Position numbers and translations under genes: made by a program. A stretch of DNA of 64,000 nucleotides from Isoetes taiwanensis (Eukaryota; Streptophyta; Lycopodiopsida; Isoetales; Isoetaceae): the NCBI GenBank assembly GCA_021234155.1, contig JAJEKV010000049.1, positions 5,716,691 to 5,780,690 on the forward strand, given 5' to 3'. The notes beneath the pieces were generated by a model. That model ran no database searches. It was not told the DNA's origin and saw only the letters and a list, made by a program, of their open reading frames with translations. Position 1 is the first letter of the stretch; every line of letters begins with the position of its first letter. This document shows, piece by piece, positions 32,699-44,327 of the stretch.

Positions 32699-34963
32699 TC
32701 AAAGTGCCACAGAAGGCACTTGGAAATTTAGAAAGTCAAAAATTTCCTGTGAAGAAAAACCAGGAGTGGACATACAGAGATTTCTTGCCCAGAACCAAAA
32801 GGGCAGAAGTCGAGGGCACTGAAAGACATGCAAATTGGATTCTGGAAGCTGGCAGCCCAAAGGGCAGATGTTGGAATGAGCAGCCTTATATTTTGCTATT
32901 GTGTCATTAGTGGATAAACTCTGATTCAACAGTAGCCATCTAAATAAAAGTATCTTTTTTGCACAATGTGCCTGCCATCCATCAGTGATTATTTTAACTG
33001 CCTCTTGTTGAGTGCAGCCCCATTTTGTAGTGACCTTAAGATCAGAAGGTTGAATGATCATTTTGTAAATCCTGGACACACTATAGCTCTTTTTTCCTTC
33101 ACAACTCCATGAAATAGGAGCCACTGAATCTTCCCAATTGCTCAGGGAATGAGAAATGACAGAGAAAATCTTTTTGTTCACCTGTGTGTCACTGATTCTT
33201 GCTACCAGCTCTTGCCAGGTAAGCCAATTACCATTACATCTAAGATCAGCAATGGTTTTGAGACCTGCATCACTCCATTCTTTGTATTTTCTCGGATGTT
33301 TGAGAGCCAAACATCCTGCCTCTGCAGGAAGTAAATTGTGATGCCAAAAGAAATGGAATTTGGAACTAACCTTGTGAAGATTATCCGCATGAAAACAATG
33401 GGAGACTTCATTCCAGGCCTCCAAAAGCTGTCTCATGATAGAAGATGTATGGGGACCAGCTGTTAACTGATAGAAGGCCGAGTCTAGGAGCTGATGTTGG
33501 ATTGAATTGCTTCCCACAGGTTTGGTTTGCTGAATCCAGTACCTGATGAAGGCCATAGCAGGAGAATGATGAGGAGAACAGAGAGCACGCCAAATCAATT
33601 TTGCAGCTAGGGCCTGAGCCTGTTTGAAAAGATCCTTGCATCCTAGGCCCCCAGAATCCTTTGGTGTGGTGAGATTCTGCCAAGCAACTTTATAATCCCC
33701 TTGCCATATAAATTTCCTAATGGCAGTCTGGATTTCTTGATAAGTTGCCTTGTCAGCCACAATTGCAGATGAGAAGTAGATGTGTGTGCTAGTAATTACC
33801 GTGTTGGCAATTTCCACCCTGCCTGCCAATGAAAGAGAGGCAGGATACATCATGAATTTTCTTTTAATCCTATTTGTAATAGGAGACCAAAGACCATGAA
33901 GACTCATGTCTGGTGCAAGAGGAAGACCCAACAGCTTGGTGGCCATCCCTTTCTCCAAAATTGCTATATCAGCAATTTTATTTTCAGTAGAGTCCAGGAG
34001 GATAGTACATTTGGCTCTATTCAATAAAACACCTGAAGCTTTGCCAAAAATCTCCATGGCAGACAGGAAGGCAAAGATGCTTTTCCCATCATCCTCCAAA
34101 AAAATAAAGGTATCATCAGCATATTGCATCAAGGATAGAGGCATGCCTTCATTTGGCATCTGGAGGCCCTTGATCTGTCCATTCTGCTGAAGTTTGAGTG
34201 TAACCTTGGTCACCATCTCAGCAACTATTAGAAAGAGGTAAGGGGCTAGAGGGCACCCTTGCCTCACTCCTCTCTTACAAGGAAAAAAAGAGGAGGGGCA
34301 GCCATTGACCAGGACTGCAGATCTGGCCTCCTTGTTGAAGGCAAGGACCAGATTAATTACATGTTGAGAAAAACCCAGAAGTTCCATGGCCCTGCTCAAG
34401 AAATCCCAGTTAATAGTATCAAATGCTCTTTTAAAATCAAGTTTCAGGAGCATGCAATTCTGCTTGGTTAGATTACTCCAATGTAATCCTTCATAAGCTC
34501 CAATGAAATTGTCAAGGATACTCCTTCCAGGAAGGAAAGCAGTCTGCAGGGGACTAATGAAACTTTCCAGAGTAGGTTTAACCCTGTTTGCTAAAATTTT
34601 TGCAAGGACTTTATAAATGGTGTTGGTCAAAGAGATTGGCCTCCAAGAAAAGGCCATAGGCTGGTCCATCTTAGGAACCAATGCAATTAGACCAGCATTG
34701 ATTGCAGGATGCAAACTATCTGCCTTCCAAGCTCCTTGCACAAAAGTTGTAATATCATCTTGCATGACATCCCAAAATTCTCTAAAGAATTCTGGGGGAA
34801 AGCCATCAGGTCCTGGACTTTTTCCAGAAGCCATGGAATTCAAGATACGGAGAATCTCCTCTTTCTGTGGAATAGCCACAAGGGCCTCATTATTGACCAA
34901 TGAGGAGTCAGAATCCAAGTCAATCATGCTAAAAAATTGCTCGATATCCGTTTGAGATATTGG
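32699..34963 (-). CDS. LINE reverse transcriptase domain, long open frame
   Basis: The longest open frame of the window (742 codons from the ATG at 34,927, in frame with the linker). RT motifs in order: MASGKSPGPDGFPPEFF, WRPISLTNTIYKVLAKILAN, FLPGRSILDNF, KLDFKRAFDTINWDFL, RGVRQGCPLAPYLF, the catalytic MQYADDTFIFLEDD (about 34,110) and LLGLPL. A thumb and a zf-RVT-like region (WRPLLPAEAG-type, here FFWHNLLPAEAGC, and KILLFRWLLLNQSLSTND with C-x3-C residues) follow. The frame ends at 32,699 by a frameshift; ALWSIWKHRN continues in another frame. The domain itself could be intact, but the element is dead because of the upstream stops. Confidence 0.93.
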   Translation of the reverse strand, partial: PISQTDIEQFFSMIDLDSDSSLVNNEALVAIPQKEEILRILNSMASGKSPGPDGFPPEFFREFWDVMQDDITTFVQGAWKADSLHPAINAGLIALVPKMDQPMAFSWRPISLTNTIYKVLAKILANRVKPTLESFISPLQTAFLPGRSILDNFIGAYEGLHWSNLTKQNCMLLKLDFKRAFDTINWDFLSRAMELLGFSQHVINLVLAFNKEARSAVLVNGCPSSFFPCKRGVRQGCPLAPYLFLIVAEMVTKVTLKLQQNGQIKGLQMPNEGMPLSLMQYADDTFIFLEDDGKSIFAFLSAMEIFGKASGVLLNRAKCTILLDSTENKIADIAILEKGMATKLLGLPLAPDMSLHGLWSPITNRIKRKFMMYPASLSLAGRVEIANTVITSTHIYFSSAIVADKATYQEIQTAIRKFIWQGDYKVAWQNLTTPKDSGGLGCKDLFKQAQALAAKLIWRALCSPHHSPAMAFIRYWIQQTKPVGSNSIQHQLLDSAFYQLTAGPHTSSIMRQLLEAWNEVSHCFHADNLHKVSSKFHFFWHHNLLPAEAGCLALKHPRKYKEWSDAGLKTIADLRCNGNWLTWQELVARISDTQVNKKIFSVISHSLSNWEDSVAPISWSCEGKKSYSVSRIYKMIIQPSDLKVTTKWGCTQQEAVKIITDGWQAHCAKKILLFRWLLLNQSLSTNDTIAKYKAAHSNICPLGCQLPESNLHVFQCPRLLPFWFWARNLCMSTPGFSSQEIFDFLNFQVPSVAL

Positions 34964-35602
34964 CTACTTATCAAACAGCTCCTGATATCTGTGGGCAAAA
35001 AAGTTTTGAATTTCTTGTTGACCTTCAATGTTTTTTCCTTGTTCATCTTGAACTGAGATAATGCCATTATTAATGATCCGACTCTTAGCAGCCCTGAAAA
35101 AGAAGGAGGAACTGCTTTTGTCCATACAATTGATATATTGACACTTACTTCTGATAGCCAAAGATTGAGCTTCCATTTCCTCAACATGTTTGACCTTAAT
35201 CTCTAATTGATTCTCCAGGTCCTGCAAAGTCTGATTGTCTTTATCCAGAAACAGAGATTCTCTTACTTTTTTCATTTCAATATAAATTTCATTCTTCTGT
35301 TTCTTCTTCTTTTCTGCCCAATCCTTTCCCCACTTTTTAATCCAATCTTTCAGAGTTTTCAATTTCTGCACAAACCCAGTCATGGATCTGCTATTTCCAA
35401 TCTTGGGGAGAGATAGATAATACTCCTTCAATTGTGAACAAAATTGCTGAACTTGCAGTAGTTGAACATTGAACTTGAAGGGGGTGCTTACTTGAGTAGC
35501 CCGGGAAGAAAGAACAAGTGTTTCCAAGACTTGAGGGAAATGGTCAGAAATAGAATTACTGCAGTCTGACTTAATGAGGACCTGATCCCATAAGTCCAAG
35601 TC
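34964..35602 (-). pseudogene. LINE ORF2 linker between endonuclease and reverse transcriptase
   Basis: Open from the endonuclease SDHFP motif to a TAG at 34,964-34,966. It has a Lys/Glu-rich helical segment (WIKKWGKDWAEKKKKQKNEI), then MDKSSSSFFFRAAKSRIINN and a QNFFAHRYQELFDK block typical of the stretch before plant L1 RTs. The reading frame is the same on both sides of the TAG, so this too is a simple nonsense change. Confidence 0.85.
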
Positions 35603-36222
35603 AACTGAGAGGGTATAGTATCTGTCTAGTAGGCAGAATGTTCTTTCTGGACCCTTTCTCTTATTACTCCAAGAATATGTGGCTGATGAGGGGGGGGATG
35701 GTAGATAAATTTGCTAACCAATTTATCCCATTCACATCTCTCATTCTTGGTCATATTGATTTTTTTTCCAAGCTTTTGATCCCATAAGGGAGTGTTATTG
35801 AAATCTCATGCTAGCAGCCAGTTATGAACATGATTTTGTTGCTCAATCCACAAATTCATTTCCTTCCATTGCATTTCTCTTTCATGAGGTTCTGTTGAAG
35901 CATAAACATTTATTATTCCAGTCAGATGACCTTTGATGTTGAGAAAGCTAACAGACCATCTGCCCAAGGGGGATACATATGAGCCAGAAGAAGAAAAACC
36001 TTTCCAGATTGTGCAAATTCCACCCTTAGTACCATTGGCTGCAGCCCAGGTAGAACCACTACCTGGACAAATCCAGTCTCCCAATTTTGAAGATTCAAAA
36101 GAGGGAAGTCTGTGTTCCTGTAGCAAGATGAGATCCGCCTTCATTTCCTGAATTGCAATGAGAGCCCTTTTTCTCTTCAAAGGACCCTTTATACCTCTTA
36201 GATTCCAGCACACAATCTTCAT
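35603..36222 (-). pseudogene. LINE ORF2 N-terminus: apurinic/apyrimidinic-type endonuclease
   Basis: The endonuclease nicks target DNA for target-primed reverse transcription. ORF2 starts at 36,222 with KIVCWNLRGIKGP (catalytic Asn) and LLQEHRLPS (catalytic Glu). After NWLLA the frame meets TGA at 35,806-35,808 exactly where the family has the Gly of the GDFN motif; DFNN follows in frame, so the stop is probably one substitution. A second lesion is a frameshift at the run of eight Gs (plus strand 35,690-35,697), after which YSWSNKRKGPERTF continues in another frame. The SDHFP active-site motif follows at about 35,540. Confidence 0.9.
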
Positions 36223-36649
36223 AAAGATTTGTTTCTTGTGTTAGAGGCAGGCCCATCTAAATTAAAGAGGACCATTTTTTTATGCTTTCTCCTGGTTGTC
36301 TGTGGAGTAAAGAACTCGTCAACACCAGGTTGTGAAGGGAATGACATGACAAGGTCATTAGTAGGAAGAATTTCCTCATTAGAGTCACTCTCAATAGCCT
36401 TCATGTCATGATGATCATCCAGAATAATGCTTGAGGGTCTGGGGGATTAACCATCATTCAATTAAATTGGGTTTATGTCTTAATTTTGGGACAAATTTCA
36501 TATTGCATGTTTTTAGTAGCATATTCAAATTCACACATTTCACCTCAAAATTATGAAAACGTAATATCATGTTATTTACAAAATAGTCAATATTTCACAA
36601 TATAGCACCATATCATAAAAACGTGATAACAAAAATTTACATAGTTATT

Positions 36650-39545
36650 CAACTTTCTTCAAGCACCCCCAATGATATCATAGCCTTCTTCCTGACATCC
36701 TGAGGTATTGTAATTCTCGCATTTCTAGCTGGAATAGTGTTTGGAGTCCATGAGTACAAAACACTTTCATAGTCTAGCCAAAGATCGGGATCACTTTCGG
36801 TTCTCCTCCATTTCTTTGTCCAACAATCTGAGTACCTTTCTTTATCCGACACGTTGGTCAATCGATGCACCGGACACCACCATTCCACCCATGGACATGG
36901 TTGAAGTTAATATTACCTTCTTCTTTGCAAATATCGGGAGATAGTGAACCCCAACCACCTTTGGATATGTATCTAAATCGATGGCTTTACTACCACAAAT
37001 TGGTGGCATTCCAAGTCAGTGGAAGGTTCATAAGCATCCATGCCTAGAAACTTTGGCCTATTGTTCTTAGGACCAACATAGTGTTTGTCAGAAGGAGGAG
37101 GAGCATATTGCTTGCGAATGCTGCTACTCATTACAAGTGTCATCAAAATCCTCAAGACTGCTAAGGTCTTCCACCTAGTTTTAGGCAACCACCCTTCTTT
37201 CAATTCATCTGAGGATGTGTCTATCTCCCCAACAATTAATCACCTTCTTCCAAGAAGCCACCAAGGCACGGTTGGTATCATCTGGATTGGTTTGCCAATG
37301 CTTTATATAGTCTTGGATTCCTTCCTTAGTCAATCCCAATTGCTTCACTTCTTCAAGGGTTTTAAAGCTTTTGGTTGACCTAGAGGTATCATAGGCTTGC
37401 CATTCTCATCTCTACGCCATATTTCCTCCCCTCCTCTCCACTCATCCTCTCAAGGTCTCATCTTCCATTGGAAGATTGGAATCCCATCTCTCACCCAAAA
37501 GTGAACTGCAGAGGGCCCGGAATGACCTTCAAGATTCAATGTATAACCATCCACAAAGCTCTTCCAATCGGGCACTTCTTCTATGAGAGAAGCTATAGGC
37601 TTTGGAGTAGTGCATTCATGCAAGATTTCCATTAGCCTAGGAAAGTTGGTCCTTTGTTTGTTTGCTTCAAGATACAACTATATTTGCCAAATAATGCATC
37701 CACATCCTCATGGATATGCCCGGCATAAGAAACCCTAAATTAACTCTTTCAAATATCCCCACAAATTGTTAAGTAGGATAGGAAAGAAAAACATCCACCG
37801 TTCTTATTTTGGCCAGCACAATTATCAAGTTGCAAGAGAAACCTTTTGGGTAGATCTTGAGGTTTAGCACGTAAAGTTGAAGCTCCAACATGTTCATTAG
37901 ACCCATGCTTCCTAAACCTTGCCTTGCTGAACTTTTCAATATTATTAGGGTTTCCATCTAACAATGCTCTATGTAGTGCACGGCTAGGCTGTAAAGGTCC
38001 CGGAGGTGACCATTGTATCCATTTTCATAGTTTCTCAAACACCTCATGATACTCCCAATATGAAAATCTGGACCATCACTCCACAACTCCAAACTAAAAT
38101 GGCCATAGTAGGTTTGATTACGCCCATGCAAGATTGCCCCCATCATTGAGATCTGTAAAGGGTATGATCTTCCACATGACTTTGGTATGTACTTGAATTG
38201 TGGAAGACAAGTCTTTTGCTGGTCCATCTTGTCATGTATAATACATAAATAGTTATTGGGTTCCAATGCGGATAAAGTCCTCCACATCCAATAACATGAT
38301 CTACATGATAGTTGGTCACCATATGGTCCTTCATATGCTCCCCTTATCCTAGCCCTTTGACTAGGTTGCACAGCCTTATCAAGAGTCTCCTTCAACTTAG
38401 CACATAAATTGCACTTTGCAAAGTTGTTTGAAGTTGCTATGGTGACATGATTGAAATGTTTCTTCCATAACCTACTAAAGCTAGGTTGGGATATTGGAAG
38501 AATTCCCAATTCTCAAGTAGGGAATTCACTTCTTCCAAAATACTCTTTTGAGTACAATGTGATGGCAACCTTTTCTCAACAACCTGCTCTTCCCTTTTCA
38601 TCCCTTACGCTTTTGTGTGGCATAGACTCGTGATTGAAATCAATATATTTTTTCAAATATCTCCCACAAGAGCCAAGGTCCTAGCTGTTGGTCTCAACAA
38701 ACCATTATTTCCATGTAAAGCAATCCTGTTCCCCTCTGCTTTTTTTGCCAATTATGCCATGAAGAAGTTGGAATTGCATGGATACTCTGCCATGCTTTTG
38801 CACATATCCATTTGCCTAGCAAAGGGTATCTTTTTCTGTTTGGGTTTCTTTCATCTTGAAGTGCATGCTCGAAGATTGTGTACATGTAGGTCCTCCTCTC
38901 ATCAACAGTGTACTCTTGAAAAGTGGCTCTTGCTTCCACCAATTGTTCTATTGTGAAGAATTGCATACAATCACTCCAACAACAATCTGAGCCCCTAACC
39001 TTCACCATTGTCTCTCATGTTTGGTGTCACTAATCAACTTGGCTCTTTTGCTAGGATAATGTCGGCAACCGATACTTCTCCCCTTTGCCTAGGTTTAGAG
39101 TTCCAACCGCCAATGGATCAATATCAAGACAATCATTGTCCCCAACAACCTCGGGCTCGAAAAATATAATCCTCCACAAATTGAACACTACTTATAGGCC
39201 ATGCCATGATGCAAGGAACCTCCAATTGCTTGACCCACAACCAAAACATTCCTTGTCACCCAAACCTTTACCTTTCCATTATCAGTTGTCTTCCAACATC
39301 TAGGGATGTTTTGGGCATTGCAATACCAATATTGTCTTCCCCTAGCCTTGCATCATTAACAAACTTGACCGGGGATCTGCTAGCACAATGACTCCTTGGC
39401 CTACTATTTCCTTGTTGCACTTGTGCATGATTCTCACCTTCTTGTTCCTCCATTGCACCCTACTATAGAGGACTAATTGTTTTTCTTCAACATTCTTGCT
39501 AGGAGTTGGTTTTTCATTGATATTGCTCTTTTCAATATGTTGCAC
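36650..39545 (-). pseudogene. Gene A: DUF7869-type transposase-like protein, frameshifted
   Basis: A large protein of the DUF7869 kind, found in many plants and aquatic animals and of unproven function; I suspect a DDE-like transposase. Order on the minus strand: Cys-rich N-terminal part with SDCCWSDCMQFFTIEQLVEA (about 38,990); FAKCNLCAKLKETLDKA (about 38,420); HFSLELWSDGPDFHIGSIMR (about 38,090); the signature LQLDNCAGQNKN (about 37,800-37,830); GHIHEDVDALFGKYS (37,684-37,724); IEEVPDWKSFVDGYTLN (about 37,560); YVGPKNNRPKFLGMDAYEP (about 37,060); end SLGVLEES at 36,650. The frame changes at about 37,960 (between the GSIMR and DNCAGQNK blocks), between the DNC and GHIHED blocks and again downstream, so it is not functional. 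It borders the LINE at 36,440 with no gap I can define. No TIRs were found. Confidence 0.8.
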
Positions 39546-39799
39546 ACCATCTTGAGTTGGAGAGGCACCATTGACCTAGGCAAATTGCACCCTTTTAGTC
39601 AATGAGTAAGAAAAATTATTACACCATAAGATAAAAAAAATCACATTACATTTATGGAATATGTAGAGGTAAATCAAATTTTTTAAAAGCAAGAAATTCC
39701 TTGGAAATAGGTTTAATATAATAATAACAATGGGCTTAAAACGAAATCATTTAAAACAAGAATTTTCATGGCAACAACAAGGAAATGACATTTATATAA

Positions 39800-39837
39800 A
39801 TATATCCAAATTTTAATTATCGAAAATTTGGATATAT
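39800..39837. repeat. Perfect 15-bp A/T-rich inverted repeat, 8-base loop
   Basis: ATATATCCAAATTTT (39,800-39,814) is the reverse complement of AAAATTTGGATATAT (39,823-39,837). It lies between gene A and the promoter-like segment at 39.93 kb. Confidence 0.9.
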
Positions 39838-39924
39838 GATTACTGAAAAAACACATATAACTAATAGACGGAGAATTTATTATCCATAATAATATACCCT
39901 AGATAATATAGCTGGTGGGAATTT

Positions 39925-40020
39925 AAATGCGCTGGCGTGTTATTTGAGGCAATAAATTATTCACGCTAAGAGCTAATTAACCCTATATAAATCCGGTTCA
40001 CGCTCTCAAGACCATTCTGT
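39925..40020 (+). promoter_or_regulatory. Promoter-like segment with TATA box, duplicated at 54.96 kb
   Basis: GCTGGCGTGTTA, AATTATTCACGCTAA and CCTATATAAATCC (TATA at 39,983-39,994) followed by ACGCTCTCAA match, in the same order and orientation, a segment at 54,960-55,040. The TATA box is about 55 bp before the ATG at 40,044 and would suit the small gene that follows. Confidence 0.5.
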
Positions 40021-40220
40021 CCCAATTTTTTTTTACGCCCGCCATGAAGCGTTCAACCTCGGCTTCGAACTTCATGAAGAACCCGAGGTCTCGTCAAAGA
40101 GACGTCGGGTTGAAGAACCCTCTTCCCCTAGATTTTCTTGCCCAATTCTCCTCCGATTCGATTGGAGGATGATTCTTGATTTCGAAATGGAAGAGGAGTT
40201 GAGCTCCTCGATTCCCTCTG

Positions 40221-40512
40221 ATGAAAGAGGAGGAAGAGGAGGAGTTGGAGGAAGAGGAGGAGATGTCCTCCCAAGAGCATATGACCGCTCTGCTTCAAGG
40301 TTGGCTTGACCCTGAAACAGAGAATGAAATCTCGGAGGAGGAGGAGGAGGAGAAGGAAGATTCAGAAGAAGGTCGACAATTCGACCAGTTTTTGGAGTGG
40401 TTGAGAGATGAACCAGGTTTGCATGTGATTTCTTTTTTTTTTTGTTTTTGCACCTTGCTTTCTTTTCTAACACCTTTCTTTCTTCTTTGTTGCAGGCGTG
40501 GAAGAAGAGTGA
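40221..40512 (+). CDS. Small acidic gene, two exons
   Basis: Exon 1 from the ATG at 40,221 encodes Glu-rich runs around HMTALLQGWLDPETENEISE and ends FLEWLRDEPG at a donor (CCAG, GTTTGC) at 40,416. The intron of 79 bp has a T-rich tract and ends TTGCAG. Exon 2 from 40,496 adds VEEE and a stop at 40,512. An upstream ATG at 40,044 in the same frame gives a separate 42-codon frame (KRSTSASNFMKNPRSRQR) ending at 40,172; either that is a short upstream ORF or a stop has split the gene. Polyadenylation could use the AATAAA at 40,700, which directly abuts the big element's left end. The product is unrecognised; an acidic nuclear or chromatin-associated role would be speculation. Confidence 0.45.
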
Positions 40513-40705
40513 TGCAGATCCCGGGCGTCCGGGCATTTTTTTTCTGTAAATTGTGTGAAAAGCCTTCGGGCAACTGCTTCCAAGCGCCTTCGGGCATCTG
40601 TACATACAACTGTTTTTAATGAAATCAAACAGTTTTCTTCATAAACTTTGTCTTCAAACAGTTTTCTTCAAACAGTTTTTCTGTACATAAAATTTTTTGA
40701 ATAAA

Positions 40706-40735
40706 GGGTGTAAATATGGTAATGCTACCCAAAAA
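40706..40735 (+). repeat. Left terminal inverted repeat of the 13.85-kb element
   Basis: Thirty bases identical to the reverse complement of 54,526-54,555. The next 65 bases hold four to five AAGTGCT/AGCACT words, with a TCCGGA palindrome at 40,742. Confidence 0.95.
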
Positions 40736-42625
40736 GCACTGTCCGGACAAGTGCTGTAAGTGCTTTAGGTGCTTTACCCTCGAGTGCTTTTTCGTTCAAC
40801 GACATCGTTTGATGATTACTCCAGAAATAGAATGGATCATCCCGTGGAGGTAGGGATCGATGACATGGATGATCCCGCGCGAATTGGGAGATGAATTTTC
40901 ATGTTTGGCGGGATTTCTAGATGGCCGGATTCTTGGAGGAAAATTCTTGGTTGTCATTCTTTCGAAGATTTCCTGTAACGAGATTTTCCTGGCTGTCTTC
41001 AATTCCAATCCAATTCAATCTTTCATCTGTTCTCATGGCTGATAATTCACTTGCAATTCTCAATCCGAATGCCAATCCCAATTCTAATTCCGAGAGCCTT
41101 GCTGATCAGGAAAGGAGAATTTATCTGGATTTTGAAGCCAAGAGGAAGAGAGAATCCAGAAAGAGATTGAAACTAAAGGAAAAAGAAAACATTGCACCAA
41201 ATGAGAAGAAGAGAAAACATTTTCTCAGTGATAGAAGGTTGCAAGAGCTGTCAAAAGAGCTAACTGACTCTTTTAATCACATTGTGAGGAATGTTTCCGA
41301 TTTAGACAAAGGGAGAATTCTTCAAAGACTTTTGAAGAAAAATACACATTTACCATTGCAAGGAGAATTACCGATCCCAAGAACCTCGGTCTGTAATGCA
41401 TACCATGATTTCCAATGTCCGAGAGACAATGCAGCCCAAAAATGCAAAGAAAACTGATATTTTGCAAGCAAGAAAGAGCACTCTAAAATGGCAAAAATTG
41501 CTGTTCGGGCCCGGGGGATCAATCAATAACTGCAATTTCAAGGGTTCTATCTATTCCACGAAAACTGTTGCCATGGCATTTAGAAGACAATTTTTGCGAG
41601 AATCTGAAGGCCCCCGGGTCAATGTTTGGAAGGAAGAGAAGAAAAGATGCCTTCACGGTGAAGAAATAGCCACATCGAAAGTATTGGGATGAAAATACCG
41701 AGTATCACCTTATAAGAAGCATGTGAGGAAGCATTTGAATGATAAAGGTGAGAAAATTGATCATCCTATTCATCCGCTAGAGATGACACGGTATAGTTTC
41801 ACCATACATTTTGAATGCTTTCTTTCTTTCTTTTGTTTAGAAAGTAACTAAATTTTTTCATTGTGCAGGTTCAACTATATCTTGGTTTCAAGAAGGAACA
41901 TCCGGATATGAAGATGTCAGCAAGAAGCTTTCGAAAACCGAAGCCAAGCTACATTAGAAAATTAAAAGAAAGAGAGACACATTGCCCAATACCATTTGCA
42001 TTTAGAATTTGTAAGGCGGGCCATCAATAATATGAGGACAGATCCTCATGGTGTTCACAAGGGATGTAAATGTAAGTGCAAAGTTTGTGGCCCAGTCGAG
42101 ATCTGTATGGCCAAGGAGAACACCATTAAATCAACTAGTGATTATTGGAGAATGGTGGTGTGCCAAAAGGATGAGAGTGAAGAGTGGCATAAGCACGTGT
42201 GTTTTGATCACGACTTGTACAAAGTGTGGGTTAAAGAAGTAAGTATGGTTTCCTTTTGCTTGTACATTACTTTTAAGTAGTATCTAATCTAAACCTGTTT
42301 CTGTCCGACGGTCTTGCTCATCTTTTCCTCAACGAGTTATCTTGTCCGGGTTGTATGTGAGTGTCCCTGCTTGATAGGAATGCTAACGGCTTCACTCAAA
42401 CACGGGGAAAAGATTGAGTGTTCATGCACAGATTTATGTTCTCTGAAATTTCAAAGTCTGCTACCTTGAAATAACTAAGTCTCAGAACTAAATCACATTG
42501 TGCCTTGCTTTTATTTGAAGCACTAAGGTTTGCAGGTATTCTCTGTGAGTTGTCGAGTCTAATCTAGGTGATAGAATTCCAAAATTATCCTATTAGAGTG
42601 ATGTGCAAAATCTTGGATTCTGCCA

Positions 42626-42820
42626 GGGGACATTGACCAATTCTTGACCCTGTCGGTGTGATCATTTTCAACAAGCTCGATGCAAGACTTGATCCGGGCC
42701 CGAATCCACATATTCTCAGCCCTTTGAGTTCATGCCAAGATTAAAATCATTTGCAAAACCATTAGGTTCCGGCTGTAAGGAGTCTTAGAGTCTAGGCTGT
42801 TTTCTCTTGAATTGGGAAAG
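42626..42820. repeat. About 195-bp dispersed repeat, copy 1 (in an intron of gene B)
   Basis: Shares GGGGACATTGACCAA, CTTTGAGTTC, GCCAAGATTAAAATCATTTG and CTTGAATTGGGAAAG in the same order with 50,987-51,185, at moderate divergence and in direct orientation. Confidence 0.75.
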
Positions 42821-44296
42821 TTCATCAGAATCGATACATCCGCCATTATTGTTTTTGTATTGCGGGTTGCCAACATGTCCTAAAGAGAGGAACAAGCAAA
42901 AGTCTATCAATGTCCAATGGAAAGTATTTGAAAAGGTACTAACTATCAAATTCAAGCATATTACTTTTTAGGAGTTGAGCTAATCATTTGACATTGAACT
43001 CCGGCAAAGAAGAAGTCCAAAGAAAGAATAATGCCAAGCTATCTAAGAAACCCCGCAAAGGTTACTAGATTGGCCTACAAGGCGGCGGTGCTTTTGAATT
43101 TAATGAGCATGCAAAAAGACTATGAAATCTTTTGTTCCACATAATTATAAAGCTCATTGGCAAGCTAAGGAATTCAAGAAATGCTTGGCAACCATACCGA
43201 GATGATACTATTGTTTCGCCATAGACTTTGCAGAAAATTACGGTTTAAGATCCAACAGAAGCTCAATCCCCGCATTGGCATACTGATCAGGTGTCAATTC
43301 TAGTGCATATTACTTACAGGAGGATGAAGAAAGAAGAAGAAGAAGAAAGAAGGAAGAGAGAGGAAGAGAGCTTGAACAAGAAGAACAAGGACTCGGCCAA
43401 GGAGAAGAGAAAACAAACTCTCAAAGGTATTGTGAAGGAGACTCATTTCTATATTAGTGATGACAAAACACATGACACAGAATTTGTCCAACATTGTCTA
43501 CAAATGCATGCTGATTGGTTGCAAAGTATTGGAGTTGAATATAAGAAACATGTATTTTGGAGTGATGGCTGTTCTTCACAGTTCAAGTCTTCAAGACCAT
43601 TCCATTTTCTTGGTAGATTTTATGGGAGAAAGGGTAAGGATCTCCTATGGAATTTTTTTGCTAGCTCACATGGCAAAGGTGAGCATGATGGTGCTGGTGC
43701 AGTTATAAAGAGGGTACTAACTCAAGAGCAAATGAAGTACAATGGATGCAAACTGCAGTGTGCACATGAGGTTGTTAATTTTCTCCAATTGTACTTTCAA
43801 AATCATCCATCTGATAATGATATCAAAAGGTATTATTCCTTTTTGGGTTGCCCCTAAGGGGGCAAACCCTCGTTTATGTGGCTTTATGGCATATTCCAGA
43901 TATATACTAGTATATACCAGGAACATGCCAATGACTGCTAAAAACTTACTATAAGCTGTAAATTGGCGGTGGCTGCTGTGGTTGGGCAGCCACTTCGGAA
44001 ACCGGCTAACCGGTGGCGCCATTATAATCTTCTCCCGGAATTGATCAAATGAGGAAAACCGGCATCTTCGGCCATATCAAAACTACGCAGCCATCATGTC
44101 CGAGCTCCCTAACATGTCCAATCCTTGTTTTCTTGCCTAAGAACTACTGGAATGAGAGATTAGCCTGTTTGGACAGAAAAATCCTCTGTTTTTGTACTGA
44201 GGTGCGGTGAGAGCTTGAAATTTTTTTGCCCGGTGTGGTGCAAGGAATAACTAGCTCGGTGAGCTCGAAATCCGTCGTTTTGAGCAGCGGATTTAT

Positions 44297-44327
44297 CACA
44301 GTGTAATGTGCCCGTGATTACACTGTG
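44297..44327. repeat. 11-bp perfect inverted repeat
   Basis: CACAGTGTAAT (44,297-44,307) and ATTACACTGTG (44,317-44,327) with a 9-base loop, inside the intronic insertion. Confidence 0.85.

Larger units (their letters stand above)
31871..36440 (-). mobile_element. L1-type LINE, nearly complete ORF2, 5'-truncated in ORF1
   Basis: On the minus strand the element runs from about 36,440 (the end of an ORF1-like frame, 36,404-36,219) through ORF2 to a poly-A tail seen as the T-run at 31,872-31,881. Its RT belongs to the L1 group (YADDTFIF), unlike the LINE at 3.9 kb. I could not find a target site duplication: the sequence beside the tail (AATTCTCCAAAAC) is not repeated near 36,440. Length is about 4.6 kb. 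Confidence 0.88.
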
